A DNA stretch of 64,000 nucleotides from an uncultured Pelagibacteraceae bacterium (GTDB lineage Bacteria > Pseudomonadota > Alphaproteobacteria > Pelagibacterales > Pelagibacteraceae). Every line of letters begins with the position of its first letter. Within the stretch, counting starts at the first letter, position 1. This document shows positions 28,233 through 41,324 of this stretch, in pieces. Under the pieces are notes generated by a model. That model searched no databases and was not told the origin of the DNA. It saw only the letters and a program-made list of their open reading frames with translations. The stretch spans positions 107,256-171,255 of the forward strand of contig CACEOF010000001.1 of assembly GCA_902561095.1 (NCBI GenBank), read 5' to 3'. A program made the translations under genes and the position numbers.

Positions 28233-29315
28233 ATGTCATTTAATACATTTGGAAAGCTATTTCGTTTCTCTACTTGGGGTGAATCTCATGGTCCTGCAAT
28301 TGGCTGTGTAGTTGATGGATGCCCACCAAATATTAATTTAAGTGAAAAAGATATACAAAAAGAACTGGATAAGAGAAAACCAGGACAATCAAAATTTACC
28401 ACACAAAGAAAAGAGGACGATAAAGTTCAAATATTATCTGGAATTTTTGAAGGTAGAACTACTGGTACACCAATATCCTTAATTATTTATAATAAAGATA
28501 TGAGATCTAAGGATTATGGAAAAATTAAGGATAAATTTAGACCTGGACACGCTGACTTTACTTACTTCAAAAAATATGGAATTAGAGACTATAGAGGTGG
28601 TGGAAGATCATCTGCACGAGAAACTGCATCAAGAGTTGCAGCTGGTGCAATAGCTAAGTTGGTCTTACAAAATAAATTAGGTAAAAAATTCAAAGTTGTT
28701 GGTGCAGTCACGCAATTAGGTATATTGGGGTGCGATACTAACAAATGGAATGACAAAATAATTTCAAAAAATCCATTTTTTTGTCCCGACAAATCTATGA
28801 TTAAACTTTGGGAAAAATATTTGTTAGGAGTAAGAAAATCTGGGTCATCATGTGGTGCAGTGATTGAAATAAGAGCGAGGGGAATTCCAGTAGGATTGGG
28901 TGCACCTATTTACTCAAAACTGGACTCTGATATAGCATCTAGTTTCATGAGTATTAATGCTGTTAAAGGAGTTAATATTGGTGCAGGAATGAACTCTGCA
29001 CAGCTAAGTGGTGAACAAAATTCAGATGAAATTTCACAAAAAGGTAAAAAATTAAAGTTTAATTCAAATAATGCTGGTGGAATATTGGGTGGTATTTCAA
29101 CTGGACAAGAAATTGTTGCTTCATTTTCTGTAAAACCAACATCTTCAATATTAACAACAAGAAAAACTATAGATAAATTTGGAAAAAATACAACAATATC
29201 TGTCACTGGAAGACATGATCCATGTGTTGGAATAAGAGCTGTGCCTGTTGGTGAGGCAATGATGAATTGTGTTTTATTAGATCACTATCTAATGAACAAA
29301 GCTCAGTGTCAGTAG
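28233..29315 (+). CDS. aroC: Chorismate synthase
   Basis: Last step of the shikimate pathway: EPSP to chorismate, using reduced FMN. At 360 residues it has the N-terminal signature [17 protein letters not shown], then [37 protein letters not shown], and the C-terminal [18 protein letters not shown]. All three PROSITE-type blocks are intact. It is divergent from pdxH and convergent with dxs with only 6 nt between stops, too little for a classical terminator. Confidence 0.97.
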   Translation: MSFNTFGKLFRFSTWGESHGPAIGCVVDGCPPNINLSEKDIQKELDKRKPGQSKFTTQRKEDDKVQILSGIFEGRTTGTPISLIIYNKDMRSKDYGKIKDKFRPGHADFTYFKKYGIRDYRGGGRSSARETASRVAAGAIAKLVLQNKLGKKFKVVGAVTQLGILGCDTNKWNDKIISKNPFFCPDKSMIKLWEKYLLGVRKSGSSCGAVIEIRARGIPVGLGAPIYSKLDSDIASSFMSINAVKGVNIGAGMNSAQLSGEQNSDEISQKGKKLKFNSNNAGGILGGISTGQEIVASFSVKPTSSILTTRKTIDKFGKNTTISVTGRHDPCVGIRAVPVGEAMMNCVLLDHYLMNKAQCQ

Positions 29316-29321
29316 AATAAT

Positions 29322-31238
29322 TTAATTTTTTACAACTTTAATAGAATTTTTGTTAAATAAAATATCTAAAATTTTTTTTGAAATTTGAGAAGCATTTAAT
29401 CCCGCAGTTTCATACATTTTGCCAGGGGTATCTTGTTCAATAAATTTGTCTGGTAAATTCATTGATCTAAATTTTAGACCTTTGTCAAATATCCCTTTCT
29501 CAGCGAGTAAGTTTTTTACATGCGAACCGAAACCTCCAATTGAACCTTCTTCAATAGAGACCAAAATTTCGTGCTCTCTAGCACATTTAATAATCAATTC
29601 TTGGTCTAAAGGTTTGGCAAACCTTGCATCAATAATAGTAGTTGAAATTCCTTTTTGTTTTAAATGTTCCGCCGCCAGTTTACATTCTTCAAGTCTCGTA
29701 CCCAAGCTTAAAAGGCATACTTGACTACCATTTTGAATTATTCTTCCTTTTCCAATTTCAATTTTTTCTTCTATTGATGGAAGTTCAACCCCAACACCTA
29801 CGCCTCTTGGATATCTAATTGCACTTGGTCTGTCATCAATATCTACTGAAGTATTTATCATTTTAACCAGTTCCGCTTCGTCACTTGCGGCCATTACAAT
29901 AAAATTTGGTAAAGTTGATAAATAAGTAATATCAAATGAACCAGCGTGTGTTGATCCATCAGCCCCAACTAATCCAGCTCTATCAATTGCAAATCTTACT
30001 GGTAAGCTTTGTATGGCCACATCATGAACGACTTGATCGTAAGCTCTTTGTAAAAATGTTGAATAAATTGCAGCATAAGGCTTATATCCCTCCGTTGCCA
30101 TCCCAGCAGCAAATGTTACAGCGTGTTGCTCAGCTATACCAACATCAAACATTCTTTTTGGGAACTCTTTACCAAAAATGTCCATTCCTGTTCCACCAGG
30201 CATTGCCGCTGTTATTCCAACAATTTTACTATCTTTTTTTGCGTGCTTTACTAGAGTATTAGCGAATACTTTTGTATATGAAGGTAAATTAGATCCACTT
30301 TTATTCTGTTCACCAGTGTCTACATTAAATTTTGAAACTCCATGATAATGATCTTTAGCTTCTTCTGCGAAACTATACCCTTTGCCTTTTTGAGTTTTAA
30401 TATGAATCATAATTGGACCCTCATGATTTGAGTCCCTTGCATTTTTTAAAATTGGAATAAGAGTTGATAAATCATGTCCATCAATTGGTCCCACATAATA
30501 AAAACCTAGTGAATTAAACATAGTGCCACCAGTGAATGCAGATCTAAGGAAGTCCTCTGCTTTTCCTGCTTTTGCACTAAACCTCTTAGAAAACGCAGAA
30601 GTAATTAATTTAACAGTTTCTCTAAAACTAAAATATATTTTTCCAGTCAATAATTTTGCAAGATATGTTCTCATTGCTCCAACTGGTTTTGCGATTGACA
30701 TATCGTTGTCGTTTAAAATAACAATCATTTTAGTTTTTGAAGCACCTGCATTATTCATTGCCTCATAAGCCATACCTGCACTCATCGCACCATCTCCTAT
30801 TACTGCAATTACATTTGAAGATTTATTTTCTAATTTATTTGCCTCTGCTATACCTAGTGCAGAAGAAATTGATGTTGAACTATGAGCAGCGCCAAAAGGA
30901 TCGTATTCACTTTCAGTCCTTTTTGTAAAACCTGATAATCCATTGCCTTGTCTTAATGTTCTAATTTTATCTTTTCTTCCTGTTAAAATTTTGTGTGGAT
31001 AGGATTGATGTCCTACATCCCAAATTAATTTGTCATTTGGTGTATCAAATACATAATGAAGTGCCACGGTTAGTTCCACAACACCTAAACCTGCACCTAA
31101 ATGACCACCTGTTTGAGATACAGCATCTATCATTTCATTTCTAACTTCATTTGCAACTTTTGGTAAATCCTTTTCAGAAATTTTTCTTAAATCAGATGGA
31201 AAATTAATATCTTTTAGAAATGTATTTTTGTTTATCAT
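29322..31238 (-). CDS. dxs: 1-deoxy-D-xylulose-5-phosphate synthase
   Basis: TPP-dependent condensation of pyruvate and glyceraldehyde 3-phosphate, first step of the MEP isoprenoid pathway. It is 638 residues. The TPP motif is [18 protein letters not shown]. The N-terminus has [23 protein letters not shown] and [15 protein letters not shown]; the Pyr domain has [21 protein letters not shown], with the catalytic Glu, and [22 protein letters not shown]; then [15 protein letters not shown]. It overlaps ispA by 4 nt (ATGA), so xseB-ispA-dxs form one operon. Confidence 0.97.
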   Translation of the reverse strand: MINKNTFLKDINFPSDLRKISEKDLPKVANEVRNEMIDAVSQTGGHLGAGLGVVELTVALHYVFDTPNDKLIWDVGHQSYPHKILTGRKDKIRTLRQGNGLSGFTKRTESEYDPFGAAHSSTSISSALGIAEANKLENKSSNVIAVIGDGAMSAGMAYEAMNNAGASKTKMIVILNDNDMSIAKPVGAMRTYLAKLLTGKIYFSFRETVKLITSAFSKRFSAKAGKAEDFLRSAFTGGTMFNSLGFYYVGPIDGHDLSTLIPILKNARDSNHEGPIMIHIKTQKGKGYSFAEEAKDHYHGVSKFNVDTGEQNKSGSNLPSYTKVFANTLVKHAKKDSKIVGITAAMPGGTGMDIFGKEFPKRMFDVGIAEQHAVTFAAGMATEGYKPYAAIYSTFLQRAYDQVVHDVAIQSLPVRFAIDRAGLVGADGSTHAGSFDITYLSTLPNFIVMAASDEAELVKMINTSVDIDDRPSAIRYPRGVGVGVELPSIEEKIEIGKGRIIQNGSQVCLLSLGTRLEECKLAAEHLKQKGISTTIIDARFAKPLDQELIIKCAREHEILVSIEEGSIGGFGSHVKNLLAEKGIFDKGLKFRSMNLPDKFIEQDTPGKMYETAGLNASQISKKILDILFNKNSIKVVKN

Positions 31239-32107
31239 CTATCTCTGTTTAAAATATATTCTAAAGTCTTTTTTATTTTTTTTGAATTAGAACCGTATTT
31301 TTGTAATTTGTTATTTATATTAATAATTAAATTATCACAATATTTAACCGCATTATTATAACCAAGTAAACTAATAAGTGTTGCTTTACCTTTTTTTTGA
31401 TCTTTTCCTGTTTTTTTACCAGCTATTTTTGAATTTCCTTTATAGTCAATCAAGTCATCGGAAATTTGAAATAGTAAGCCTATATCTGATCCAATATTTT
31501 CAAAAAACCTTAGCTCAAAATTTTTTTTATTTTTTATTATTGCTGGAGCTGTACAACAAAAACTAAATAACATTCCAGTTTTTTTCATTTCCATTTCAAT
31601 AATTTTATTCCTTGATACTTTTTTTTTCTCATAATTCAAATCTAGGTATTGACCACCTGCTATACCCAGATGTCCTGAGCATTCAGATATTTTTTTTATC
31701 AACTTAACTTTAGTTTTTTCAGATAAATCTAAGTTTTTGTTTGATAAAATTTCAAATGCCATTGTCAACAATGAATTTCCAGCTAGTACAGCTGTAGACT
31801 CCCCGTATTTTACATGTGTAGATGCTTTTCCCCTCCTAATTTTATCATTATCCATACAAGGTAAATCGTCATGAATAAGTGAGTATGCGTGTATACATTC
31901 TATTGCTGCACCAATCTGTATTAAAGTTTTGTATCTAATTGAAAATAGAGAACCAAAGTCTATTAGTATTTTTGATCTAATTTTCTTTCCTCCTGGAAAT
32001 AAACCATATTTCATTGCATTGATAAGATGAGAACTATTCTGATTATTAATAAATTTTTTTAAAAAATAATTTGTATCTTTTGCAATTTTATAAATTTCAT
32101 TTTTCAT
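31235..32107 (-). CDS. ispA: Farnesyl (or geranyl) diphosphate synthase
   Basis: Short-chain prenyltransferase building FPP from DMAPP/GPP and IPP. At 290 residues it has the first aspartate motif DDLPCMD in [22 protein letters not shown] and the second DDLID in [15 protein letters not shown]. The two residues inserted in the first motif (DDxxxxD) are typical of bacterial type II FPP synthases. GGQYLDL precedes it in the usual place. It sits between xseB (4 nt overlap) and dxs (4 nt overlap), the widespread xseB-ispA-dxs operon. Confidence 0.95.
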   Translation of the reverse strand: MKNEIYKIAKDTNYFLKKFINNQNSSHLINAMKYGLFPGGKKIRSKILIDFGSLFSIRYKTLIQIGAAIECIHAYSLIHDDLPCMDNDKIRRGKASTHVKYGESTAVLAGNSLLTMAFEILSNKNLDLSEKTKVKLIKKISECSGHLGIAGGQYLDLNYEKKKVSRNKIIEMEMKKTGMLFSFCCTAPAIIKNKKNFELRFFENIGSDIGLLFQISDDLIDYKGNSKIAGKKTGKDQKKGKATLISLLGYNNAVKYCDNLIININNKLQKYGSNSKKIKKTLEYILNRDR

Positions 32108-32346
32108 TTTTCATTTTTTTTTATAATTTCCTTAATTTTATTATTTGTAGTTTCGCTTATGGACTTAAGTTTTTTTTGAAATTTTTTTTCAATAAAATTA
32201 TTTAATTTTAATAACTCTTGATAACTATCATTAGAATTATTTAAATTTTTTTCATTCTCTAATGACTCAATTATGCTATTTGCTTTTTTAGTGAGTTCCT
32301 CTAAAGAGCTGCGTTCATAATCAAGTGGTAAATTTTTTTCTTTCAT
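32104..32346 (-). CDS. xseB: Exodeoxyribonuclease VII small subunit
   Basis: Small subunit of exonuclease VII, which degrades single-stranded DNA. It is an 80-residue acidic and helical protein with LPLDYERSSLEELTKKANSI (compare the family's FEEALAELEEIV) and a C-terminal Lys-rich helix. The sequence is more divergent than usual, so the identification leans on its position directly upstream of ispA-dxs, with a 4 nt overlap. The large subunit gene xseA is not in the window. Confidence 0.85.
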   Translation of the reverse strand: MKEKNLPLDYERSSLEELTKKANSIIESLENEKNLNNSNDSYQELLKLNNFIEKKFQKKLKSISETTNNKIKEIIKKNEK

Positions 32347-32363
32347 ATATTAATAATTAATAC

Positions 32364-33296
32364 ATGAAATCTACTCAATCAAATATCAAAAAAGCAAAAA
32401 ATTATTTAGACAGAAACCAGTGTATAGCAGTACCGACAGAAACAGTTTATGGATTAGCTGGTAATGCTTATTCTGACTCGTCGGTAAAAAAAATATTCAA
32501 ATTAAAGAAAAGGCCTGCTAACAACCCTTTAATTGTTCATTACTATAATCTTAAGGCTCTCGAAGACGACTGTGTAATTAATGATGATTTTAGAAAACTG
32601 TATAATAAATTTTCACCTGGTCCAATTACATATGTTTTAAAATTAAAGAAAAATTCAAAAATATCAAAGTTTGTAACAAATAATAAAAATACAGTTGCTA
32701 TTAGATTTCCTAAACATCCACTGCTGCGGAAATTGCTTAAAGTTTTAAGTTATCCCTTAGCTGCACCAAGTGCAAATATTTCCTCAAAACTTAGCTCCGT
32801 ACAACCCTCAGACGTAAAAGAGGAATTTGGAAAAAAATTAAAGTATATACTTAAAGGTGGGAGATGTTCAATTGGATTGGAGTCTACAATTATTAAGCTT
32901 ACAGATAATGCATCAATATTAAGACTTGGAAGTTTAAGCGTTTCAAAAATTAAAAAAATAATAAAAAAACAAATATTAATAAAGATTAAATCTAAAAATA
33001 AAATTTCACCAGGTTTATTTTCTCTTCATTATTCTCCTGGAATACCTCTAAGGATGAATGTAAAAAAACCACATAAAGGAGAAGCATTTGTATTAATAAA
33101 AAAAAGAAAAATAAATTCCAAAAATTATTTCTTTCTTAGTAAAAATAATAATTTGATAAAAGCTGCCAGAAATTTATATCCTCTAATAAGGAAAATTAAA
33201 AATAAAGGATACAAAAAAATTGCCGTTGAAAAAATTCCTAATATTGGGATAGGACAAACAATTAATGATCGGTTAGAGAGAGCATCAAAATATTAA
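32364..33296 (+). CDS. L-threonylcarbamoyladenylate synthase (Sua5/YwlC type)
   Basis: Makes threonylcarbamoyl-AMP for the t6A37 modification of ANN-decoding tRNAs. The YrdC domain (about residues 8-200) shows AVPTETVYGLAGNAYSD, KLKKRPANNPLIVHY, TVAIRFPKHPL, PLAAPSANISSKLSSVQPSDV and GLESTIIKL. A C-terminal Sua5 domain follows (about 215-310, beginning SPGLFSLHYSPGIPLRM). With both domains and 310 residues it is the long Sua5 form rather than the short TsaC. Its stop is directly followed by the ABC ATPase ATG. Confidence 0.93.
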   Translation: MKSTQSNIKKAKNYLDRNQCIAVPTETVYGLAGNAYSDSSVKKIFKLKKRPANNPLIVHYYNLKALEDDCVINDDFRKLYNKFSPGPITYVLKLKKNSKISKFVTNNKNTVAIRFPKHPLLRKLLKVLSYPLAAPSANISSKLSSVQPSDVKEEFGKKLKYILKGGRCSIGLESTIIKLTDNASILRLGSLSVSKIKKIIKKQILIKIKSKNKISPGLFSLHYSPGIPLRMNVKKPHKGEAFVLIKKRKINSKNYFFLSKNNNLIKAARNLYPLIRKIKNKGYKKIAVEKIPNIGIGQTINDRLERASKY

Positions 33297-34025
33297 ATGA
33301 CAAATTCAATCGAAGTAATAAATCTCTCTAAAAAATATAAATCAAAAAATGCCGTCAGTAATATAAATTTTAAAATTAATGAAAATGAAATTGTTGGCTT
33401 ATTGGGTCCTAATGGATGTGGGAAGACAACCACCATTGGAATGATATTAGGATTATTAAAACCTACTAAAGGTGAAGTTTTAATTAATGGAAAAAATATC
33501 GAGAAAAATAAAATATCTATTTTACATAAAATCAATTTTATATCCCCATATATAGAGCTTCCTAAAAAATTGAAAGTTAAACAAAATTTAATTGTTTATG
33601 GAAAATTATATAACGTTAATGACTTAGAACATCGAATTAATTATCTTTCAGATAAACTTAGACTATCTGATCTTTTAAATAAAATAACAGGTGAACTTTC
33701 GTCAGGGCAAAAAAATAGAGTCAGTTTGGCAAAAGCTTTAATTAATGATCCTACAGTATTGCTACTAGACGAGCCAACCGCATCTTTGGATCCTGAAACA
33801 GGAGATTTTATAAGAACATTTTTAGAAAATTACAAAAAAGAAAAAAAAATTTCAGTTTTACTTGCTTCACACAATATGGATGAAGTTAAAAGATTGTGTA
33901 GTTATGTTTTAATGATGAAAGATGGAATTATTGTAGATAGAGGAACGCCTAATGATTTAATATTGAAACATGGTAGAAAAAATTTAGAAGAAGTGTTTTT
34001 GGAAATAGCAAGAAATAAAAGATGA
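33297..34025 (+). CDS. ABC transporter ATP-binding protein (ABC-2 / NodI-like)
   Basis: A 242-residue ATPase with Walker A GPNGCGKTT near residues 38-46, signature LSSGQKNRVSLAKAL, Walker B LLLDEPTASLDPE and switch His in LASHNMDEV. It overlaps the permease gene by 4 nt. The pair resembles NodI/NodJ and other ABC-2 exporters with one ATPase and one permease. The cargo is unknown; lipid, polysaccharide or drug export are all possible. Confidence 0.92.
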   Translation: MTNSIEVINLSKKYKSKNAVSNINFKINENEIVGLLGPNGCGKTTTIGMILGLLKPTKGEVLINGKNIEKNKISILHKINFISPYIELPKKLKVKQNLIVYGKLYNVNDLEHRINYLSDKLRLSDLLNKITGELSSGQKNRVSLAKALINDPTVLLLDEPTASLDPETGDFIRTFLENYKKEKKISVLLASHNMDEVKRLCSYVLMMKDGIIVDRGTPNDLILKHGRKNLEEVFLEIARNKR

Positions 34026-34813
34026 ATTTTACGAGAATTTACGGACTTTTTTTAAGACATTTTTACTTAATCACTAGATCATTTCCAAGAATTCTTGACT
34101 TAATATATTGGCCCTCAATTCAAATAACTTTGTGGGGATTTATTTCGAATTTTTTTGCAGAACACAGTACTTACTATAGTGGTGCTGTGGGTGTAATTCT
34201 ATCATGTGCAATTCTCTACGATTTTTTATTTAGAACAAGTATTGGTTTCAACATGTTATTTTTAGAGGAAATATGGAGTAGGAATTTCACTAACCTTTTC
34301 ATTGCTCCTATGAAAATTAGTGAAATTATTATTTCTTTAGTCATTACTGCTTTAATAAGAGCTTTAATAGGACTGGTCCCAGCTATATTGCTCACCTCTC
34401 CTTTGTTTGGAATTTCTTTATTAGAATTAGGAATGCCTTTAGCTTTTCTTTTTTTAAGTTTATATATTTTTGGGATTACTCTTGGCTTATTTGTCTCTGC
34501 TGGATTACTTAGATTTGGACCATCATTTGAAAACATAGCATGGTCTACAATGTTTTTACTAGCCCCATTTGGTTGTATTTATTACCCTGTTGAAATTTTG
34601 CCAGGAATCTTTCAATCTATTGCTTATGCTTTACCACTCGTTTACATATTTGAAGAGACAAGAAATATTTTAGTAAACGGTCAGGTAAATTATGAAAATA
34701 TCTTTAATGCCCTTTATCTTAATATTTTTTATATTATTCTTGCAATATCAACTTTTTATTACTCATTTGATAAAGCTCGTGAAAAAGGAACTTTGATAAA
34801 TATAGGAGAATAA
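34022..34813 (+). CDS. ABC-2 type transporter permease
   Basis: A 263-residue membrane protein with about six predicted helices, including ILSCAILYDFLFR, VITALIRALIGLVPAILLTSPLFG, AFLFLSLYIFGITLGLFVSAGLL and LFLAPFGCIYYPVEILPGIFQSIAYALPLVYIFEETR in outline. The last segment with PVEILP and ALPL before the final helix is typical of ABC-2 permeases such as NodJ. It is paired with the ATPase just upstream (4 nt overlap). It ends one base before the convergent tRNA-Arg gene. Confidence 0.88.
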   Translation: MNFTRIYGLFLRHFYLITRSFPRILDLIYWPSIQITLWGFISNFFAEHSTYYSGAVGVILSCAILYDFLFRTSIGFNMLFLEEIWSRNFTNLFIAPMKISEIIISLVITALIRALIGLVPAILLTSPLFGISLLELGMPLAFLFLSLYIFGITLGLFVSAGLLRFGPSFENIAWSTMFLLAPFGCIYYPVEILPGIFQSIAYALPLVYIFEETRNILVNGQVNYENIFNALYLNIFYIILAISTFYYSFDKAREKGTLINIGE

Positions 34814-34814
34814 T

Positions 34815-34891
34815 TGGTGCGCCTGCTAGGAGTCGAACCCAGAACCTCCTGATCCGAAGTCAGGCGCTCTATCCAGTTGAGCTACAAGCGC
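34815..34891 (-). tRNA. tRNA-Arg (anticodon TCG)
   Basis: A 77-base cloverleaf on the minus strand beginning GCGCTTGTAGCTC and ending with an encoded CCA. The anticodon stem CCTGA/TCAGG encloses the loop CTTCGGA, giving anticodon TCG, which reads CGA and other CGN codons. The acceptor stem pairs over seven positions with one G-T pair. It starts one base after the ABC permease stop on the other strand. Confidence 0.97.
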
Positions 34892-34914
34892 ATATAGTAT
34901 TAATATTATATTTT

Positions 34915-35895
34915 ATGGAAAAAAACATTAATTTTATTGTTCAACAAGAGGAAAATAATTCAAGAGTTGATATTTTGATCAACCAAAGAGAAAAGTTAAT
35001 TAGTAGAACTAGAATTAAAAATTTGATATTAAAAGATAAACTTAAATTGAACAATGTCATCATAAATAATCCCTCTAAAAAAGTTATTACTGGAGATCAG
35101 ATTATTCTAGAAATACCTAAACCAAAATCAGCATCATTAAAACCATTTGATTATAAATTAGATATTATACATGAGGATGATGACTTAATGGTTATCAACA
35201 AGCCAGCTGGTATAATTATGCACCCTGGAGCAGGCAACTATGATCAAACTATAGTTAATGCTTTAATGTATTATGATAAAGATTCCTTATCTAATATCGG
35301 TGACGAATTAAGACCAGGAATTGTTCATCGAATTGACAAAAATACTTCGGGATTAGTAGTAATTGCTAAAAACAATCAAGCCCATGAAAATTTATCAAAA
35401 CAATTTAGGGAACATACTATTTTAAGAGAGTACCACCTATTAATATGGGGGAAATTAAGACCATCAAAAGGACAAATAGTTACTTTCCTGACACGCAGTT
35501 CAAGAAATAGGCAGCTAATGGAAGTTAGTCGCTCAAAGGGAAAGAAAGCAATTACCAATTATAAAACTCTTGAAATTTTTGAAAATGAAAAGACACCTTT
35601 GTTAAGTTTAGTAGAGTGCAAGCTAGAAACAGGACGTACACATCAAATTAGAGTCCATATGAATTATAAAGGAAACAGTATTGTAGGTGATGATAAATAT
35701 AAAAAAAAATATAAAAAACTAAAAAATATAGATTTAAAAATTCAAAATTCGATATCTAATTTAGATAGACAATTTTTACATGCAAAAACTCTTAGTTTCT
35801 TGCATCCAAAAAATAATAAAAAAATGTATTTTTCCTCAAATTTGCCATATGAGCTAAATAATATTTTAAAAATGCTTAGAAACACTAATAAATAA
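34915..35895 (+). CDS. rluD: 23S rRNA pseudouridine synthase, RluD family
   Basis: Isomerises uridines in helix 69 of 23S rRNA if it is a true RluD. At 326 residues it has an N-terminal S4-like RNA-binding domain (about residues 8-75, with SRTRIKNLILKDKLKLNN), then PAGIIMHPGAGNYDQTIVNAL and the catalytic-Asp motif HRIDKNTSGLVVIAK. GRTHQIRVHMNYKGNSIVGDDKY follows, typical of RluA/RluC/RluD. The rluD-rpoH neighbourhood is common in alphaproteobacteria and supports RluD over RluC. Confidence 0.9.
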   Translation: MEKNINFIVQQEENNSRVDILINQREKLISRTRIKNLILKDKLKLNNVIINNPSKKVITGDQIILEIPKPKSASLKPFDYKLDIIHEDDDLMVINKPAGIIMHPGAGNYDQTIVNALMYYDKDSLSNIGDELRPGIVHRIDKNTSGLVVIAKNNQAHENLSKQFREHTILREYHLLIWGKLRPSKGQIVTFLTRSSRNRQLMEVSRSKGKKAITNYKTLEIFENEKTPLLSLVECKLETGRTHQIRVHMNYKGNSIVGDDKYKKKYKKLKNIDLKIQNSISNLDRQFLHAKTLSFLHPKNNKKMYFSSNLPYELNNILKMLRNTNK

Positions 35896-35936
35896 AACAT
35901 TGAAAATAATTTTAAATTAATTAAATAAATTCAGTT

Positions 35937-38931
<2,995 letters not shown>

Positions 38932-38932
38932 T

Positions 38933-40264
38933 TTATTTAATTTTTTTAATAATTATATTCATACACTCTGCTAAAAGATTTGAATTTTCACTTTCTCCCA
39001 TAACTCTTATTTTTGGCTCTGTTCCAGACTTTCTAACTAAAATTCTTCCTTGTCCTTTAATTAATTTTTGTGAAGTTTTAATAGATTTTTTTATATCTGT
39101 TTTACTTAATATGTTTTTATCTTTTATATCTATATTTTTTAATATTTGTGGAATTTTTTTAAATTTTGAAAAAAATACGCTCGCTTTTTTTCCTTTTCTT
39201 AAAGCAAACAAAGCTTCCAAAGCAACTAATAAGCCATCGCCGGTGGTAGCAAATTTACCAAGAATAATATGTCCTGACTGTTCGCCACCAAAATTAAATT
39301 TGTATTTTTGCATTTTTTCTTTTACATACCTATCACCGACATTTGCCCTAATAAATTTAATTTTATTAGTTCTAAAGTACTTCTCTAAACCATAATTTGA
39401 CATCAATGTGCCAACTACTCCCCCTTTCAACATATTTTTATTTTTCCATCTTGAAGCTAATGCGGCAACAATTTGGTCTCCATCAATAATATTACTTTTC
39501 TCATCACACATTATCACTCTGTCAGCATCACCATCCAATGAAATACCAATGTGTGCTTTATATTTTTTCACTGCTGCTTTAATACTATTAGGGTAAACTG
39601 ATCCACAATTTTTATTAATATTTAAGCCGTTTGGCTCCACTCCAATTGCTATTACTTTTGCTCCGAGAGAATTTAATAATTTAGGACCAGCCTTGTATCC
39701 TGCTCCATTTGCACAGTCTATAACTATCCTGAGTCCTCTTAAATTAAAATCTTTAGGAAAATTTTTTTTTAAAATGTTAATATAGTCTTGTGTTCCTGTT
39801 TCTAATCTTTTTACACGTCCTAATTTTTCAGCTTTAGATAAATTTTTCATAATATTTTGATCTATTAAGTATTCTATTTTCTTCTCGATTTTATCAGATA
39901 ATTTCATTCCATCTGGACCAAATAACTTTAATCCATTATCATAATGTGGATTATGTGAAGCAGTTATCATAATACCCATATTAGCTCTCATGGCTTTGGT
40001 GAGCATTGCTAAGCCATTTGTAGGGAGAGGTCCTAAAGTGTATACATTCATGCCAGCTGAAGTTAATCCAGAAACTAAAGCTGGTTCTAGCATATAACCT
40101 GATAGTCTTGTATCTTTAGCAATTATAGCAACTTGTTTATTTTTTTTTTGAGATCTAAAAAAAGTTCCTGATGCTAGGCCAAACTTAAAAAACATATTTC
40201 CGTTAATGTTTCCACTATTTATTGCACCTCTAATACCGTCAGTCCCAAAATATTTTTTTGACAT
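38933..40264 (-). CDS. glmM: Phosphoglucosamine mutase
   Basis: Converts glucosamine 6-phosphate to glucosamine 1-phosphate for peptidoglycan and LPS. At 443 residues it has FGTDGIRG at the start, the phosphoserine loop ITASHNPHYDNGLKLFGPDG, the metal-binding SLDGDADRVIM, GGEQSGHII and the phosphate-binding RKSGTEPKIRVM. It shares one base with folP, and the ftsH-folP-glmM order matches E. coli and other proteobacteria. Confidence 0.97.
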   Translation of the reverse strand: MSKKYFGTDGIRGAINSGNINGNMFFKFGLASGTFFRSQKKNKQVAIIAKDTRLSGYMLEPALVSGLTSAGMNVYTLGPLPTNGLAMLTKAMRANMGIMITASHNPHYDNGLKLFGPDGMKLSDKIEKKIEYLIDQNIMKNLSKAEKLGRVKRLETGTQDYINILKKNFPKDFNLRGLRIVIDCANGAGYKAGPKLLNSLGAKVIAIGVEPNGLNINKNCGSVYPNSIKAAVKKYKAHIGISLDGDADRVIMCDEKSNIIDGDQIVAALASRWKNKNMLKGGVVGTLMSNYGLEKYFRTNKIKFIRANVGDRYVKEKMQKYKFNFGGEQSGHIILGKFATTGDGLLVALEALFALRKGKKASVFFSKFKKIPQILKNIDIKDKNILSKTDIKKSIKTSQKLIKGQGRILVRKSGTEPKIRVMGESENSNLLAECMNIIIKKIK

Positions 40265-41316
40265 TAATTTTTAATAATCTCCTTGTAAACTTTTATGCCT
40301 TGAATAATTTCATTAACATCGTGGACTCTTAAAATTTGAACTCCTTGGGTCATCAAATAAATTGAGGAAGCTACAGTGCCTCCAATCCTTAATTTACTAT
40401 CATTATTTTTAGAAATATCTTTAATAAACCTTTTTCTTGAATTCCCCACAAGTACAGGAAAACCAAGAGAATGGAAAATAGAAATATTACTTAATAAATT
40501 CATATTATGTTTCAAATTTTTTCCAAAACCTATTCCTGGATCAATGATTATTTTATTATGCTTTATTCCAATTGATCTTAGATAACTTAATTTTTTCTCA
40601 AAAAAATCATAAATATCCAATAACTCATTTTTATAAATTGGATTATTCTGCATATTTTCAGGACTACCCTGTGAATGCTGTAATACAAAAGGAGTATCAT
40701 TAAACTTTAAGACATTTACTGTTTCTGAATCATACTCCAAACCTGAAACATCATTGATTAACTTTACCCCAATTTTAATTCCTTTTTTCATTATATTTGA
40801 TTTTCTTGTATCTAAGGATATTGGTATCTTTTTGCTTAATAGTTTTAAAATTTTCTTTATTCTGTTCCATTCTAACTTTTCATTTATAGATTTAGAACCT
40901 GGCCTAGTAGACTCTCCACCAATATCGATTAGATTTGCACCTGATTCAAATAAATTTAAAGCTTGACGAACAGCCTTTTGTCTTTTGTTAAATTTTCCTC
41001 CATCAGAAAAACTGTCAGGTGTCAAATTTAATACCCCTAAAAAATTTGGAATTGAATTAAATTTTAAATTACTAAAACCTTTTTTTTTTGAAGTAATTTT
41101 CTTCAAATCAAAAATAATTTTTTTTTTTAATGGATGCGGTAATTTATTGATTTGATTAATAGATACTATTTTTTTTGATTTTCTTGTAATTATTTGTATC
41201 TGATTAAAAGAAATTTCTTTAATACCATGAATTGGTAATGATTTTTTTTTATTTACAAGAGTTTTAGATCTAGAACCATAATAGAAATTACACACTCTAG
41301 TGTAATATCTTGTCAT
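40264..41316 (-). CDS. folP: Dihydropteroate synthase with N-terminal extension
   Basis: Condenses p-aminobenzoate with the pterin diphosphate in folate synthesis. The DHPS core starts near residue 90 with FLGVLNLTPDSFSDGGKF. LIDIGGESTRPGSKSI, SLDTRK, LINDVSG, IDPGIGFGKNLKHN and GNSRKRFI follow. The first 85-90 residues are a Lys- and Ile-rich extension of unknown role, making 350 residues against about 280 for E. coli; long forms exist in other alphaproteobacteria. It lies 8 nt after ftsH. Confidence 0.94.
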   Translation of the reverse strand: MTRYYTRVCNFYYGSRSKTLVNKKKSLPIHGIKEISFNQIQIITRKSKKIVSINQINKLPHPLKKKIIFDLKKITSKKKGFSNLKFNSIPNFLGVLNLTPDSFSDGGKFNKRQKAVRQALNLFESGANLIDIGGESTRPGSKSINEKLEWNRIKKILKLLSKKIPISLDTRKSNIMKKGIKIGVKLINDVSGLEYDSETVNVLKFNDTPFVLQHSQGSPENMQNNPIYKNELLDIYDFFEKKLSYLRSIGIKHNKIIIDPGIGFGKNLKHNMNLLSNISIFHSLGFPVLVGNSRKRFIKDISKNNDSKLRIGGTVASSIYLMTQGVQILRVHDVNEIIQGIKVYKEIIKN

Positions 41317-41324
41317 CTATTAAT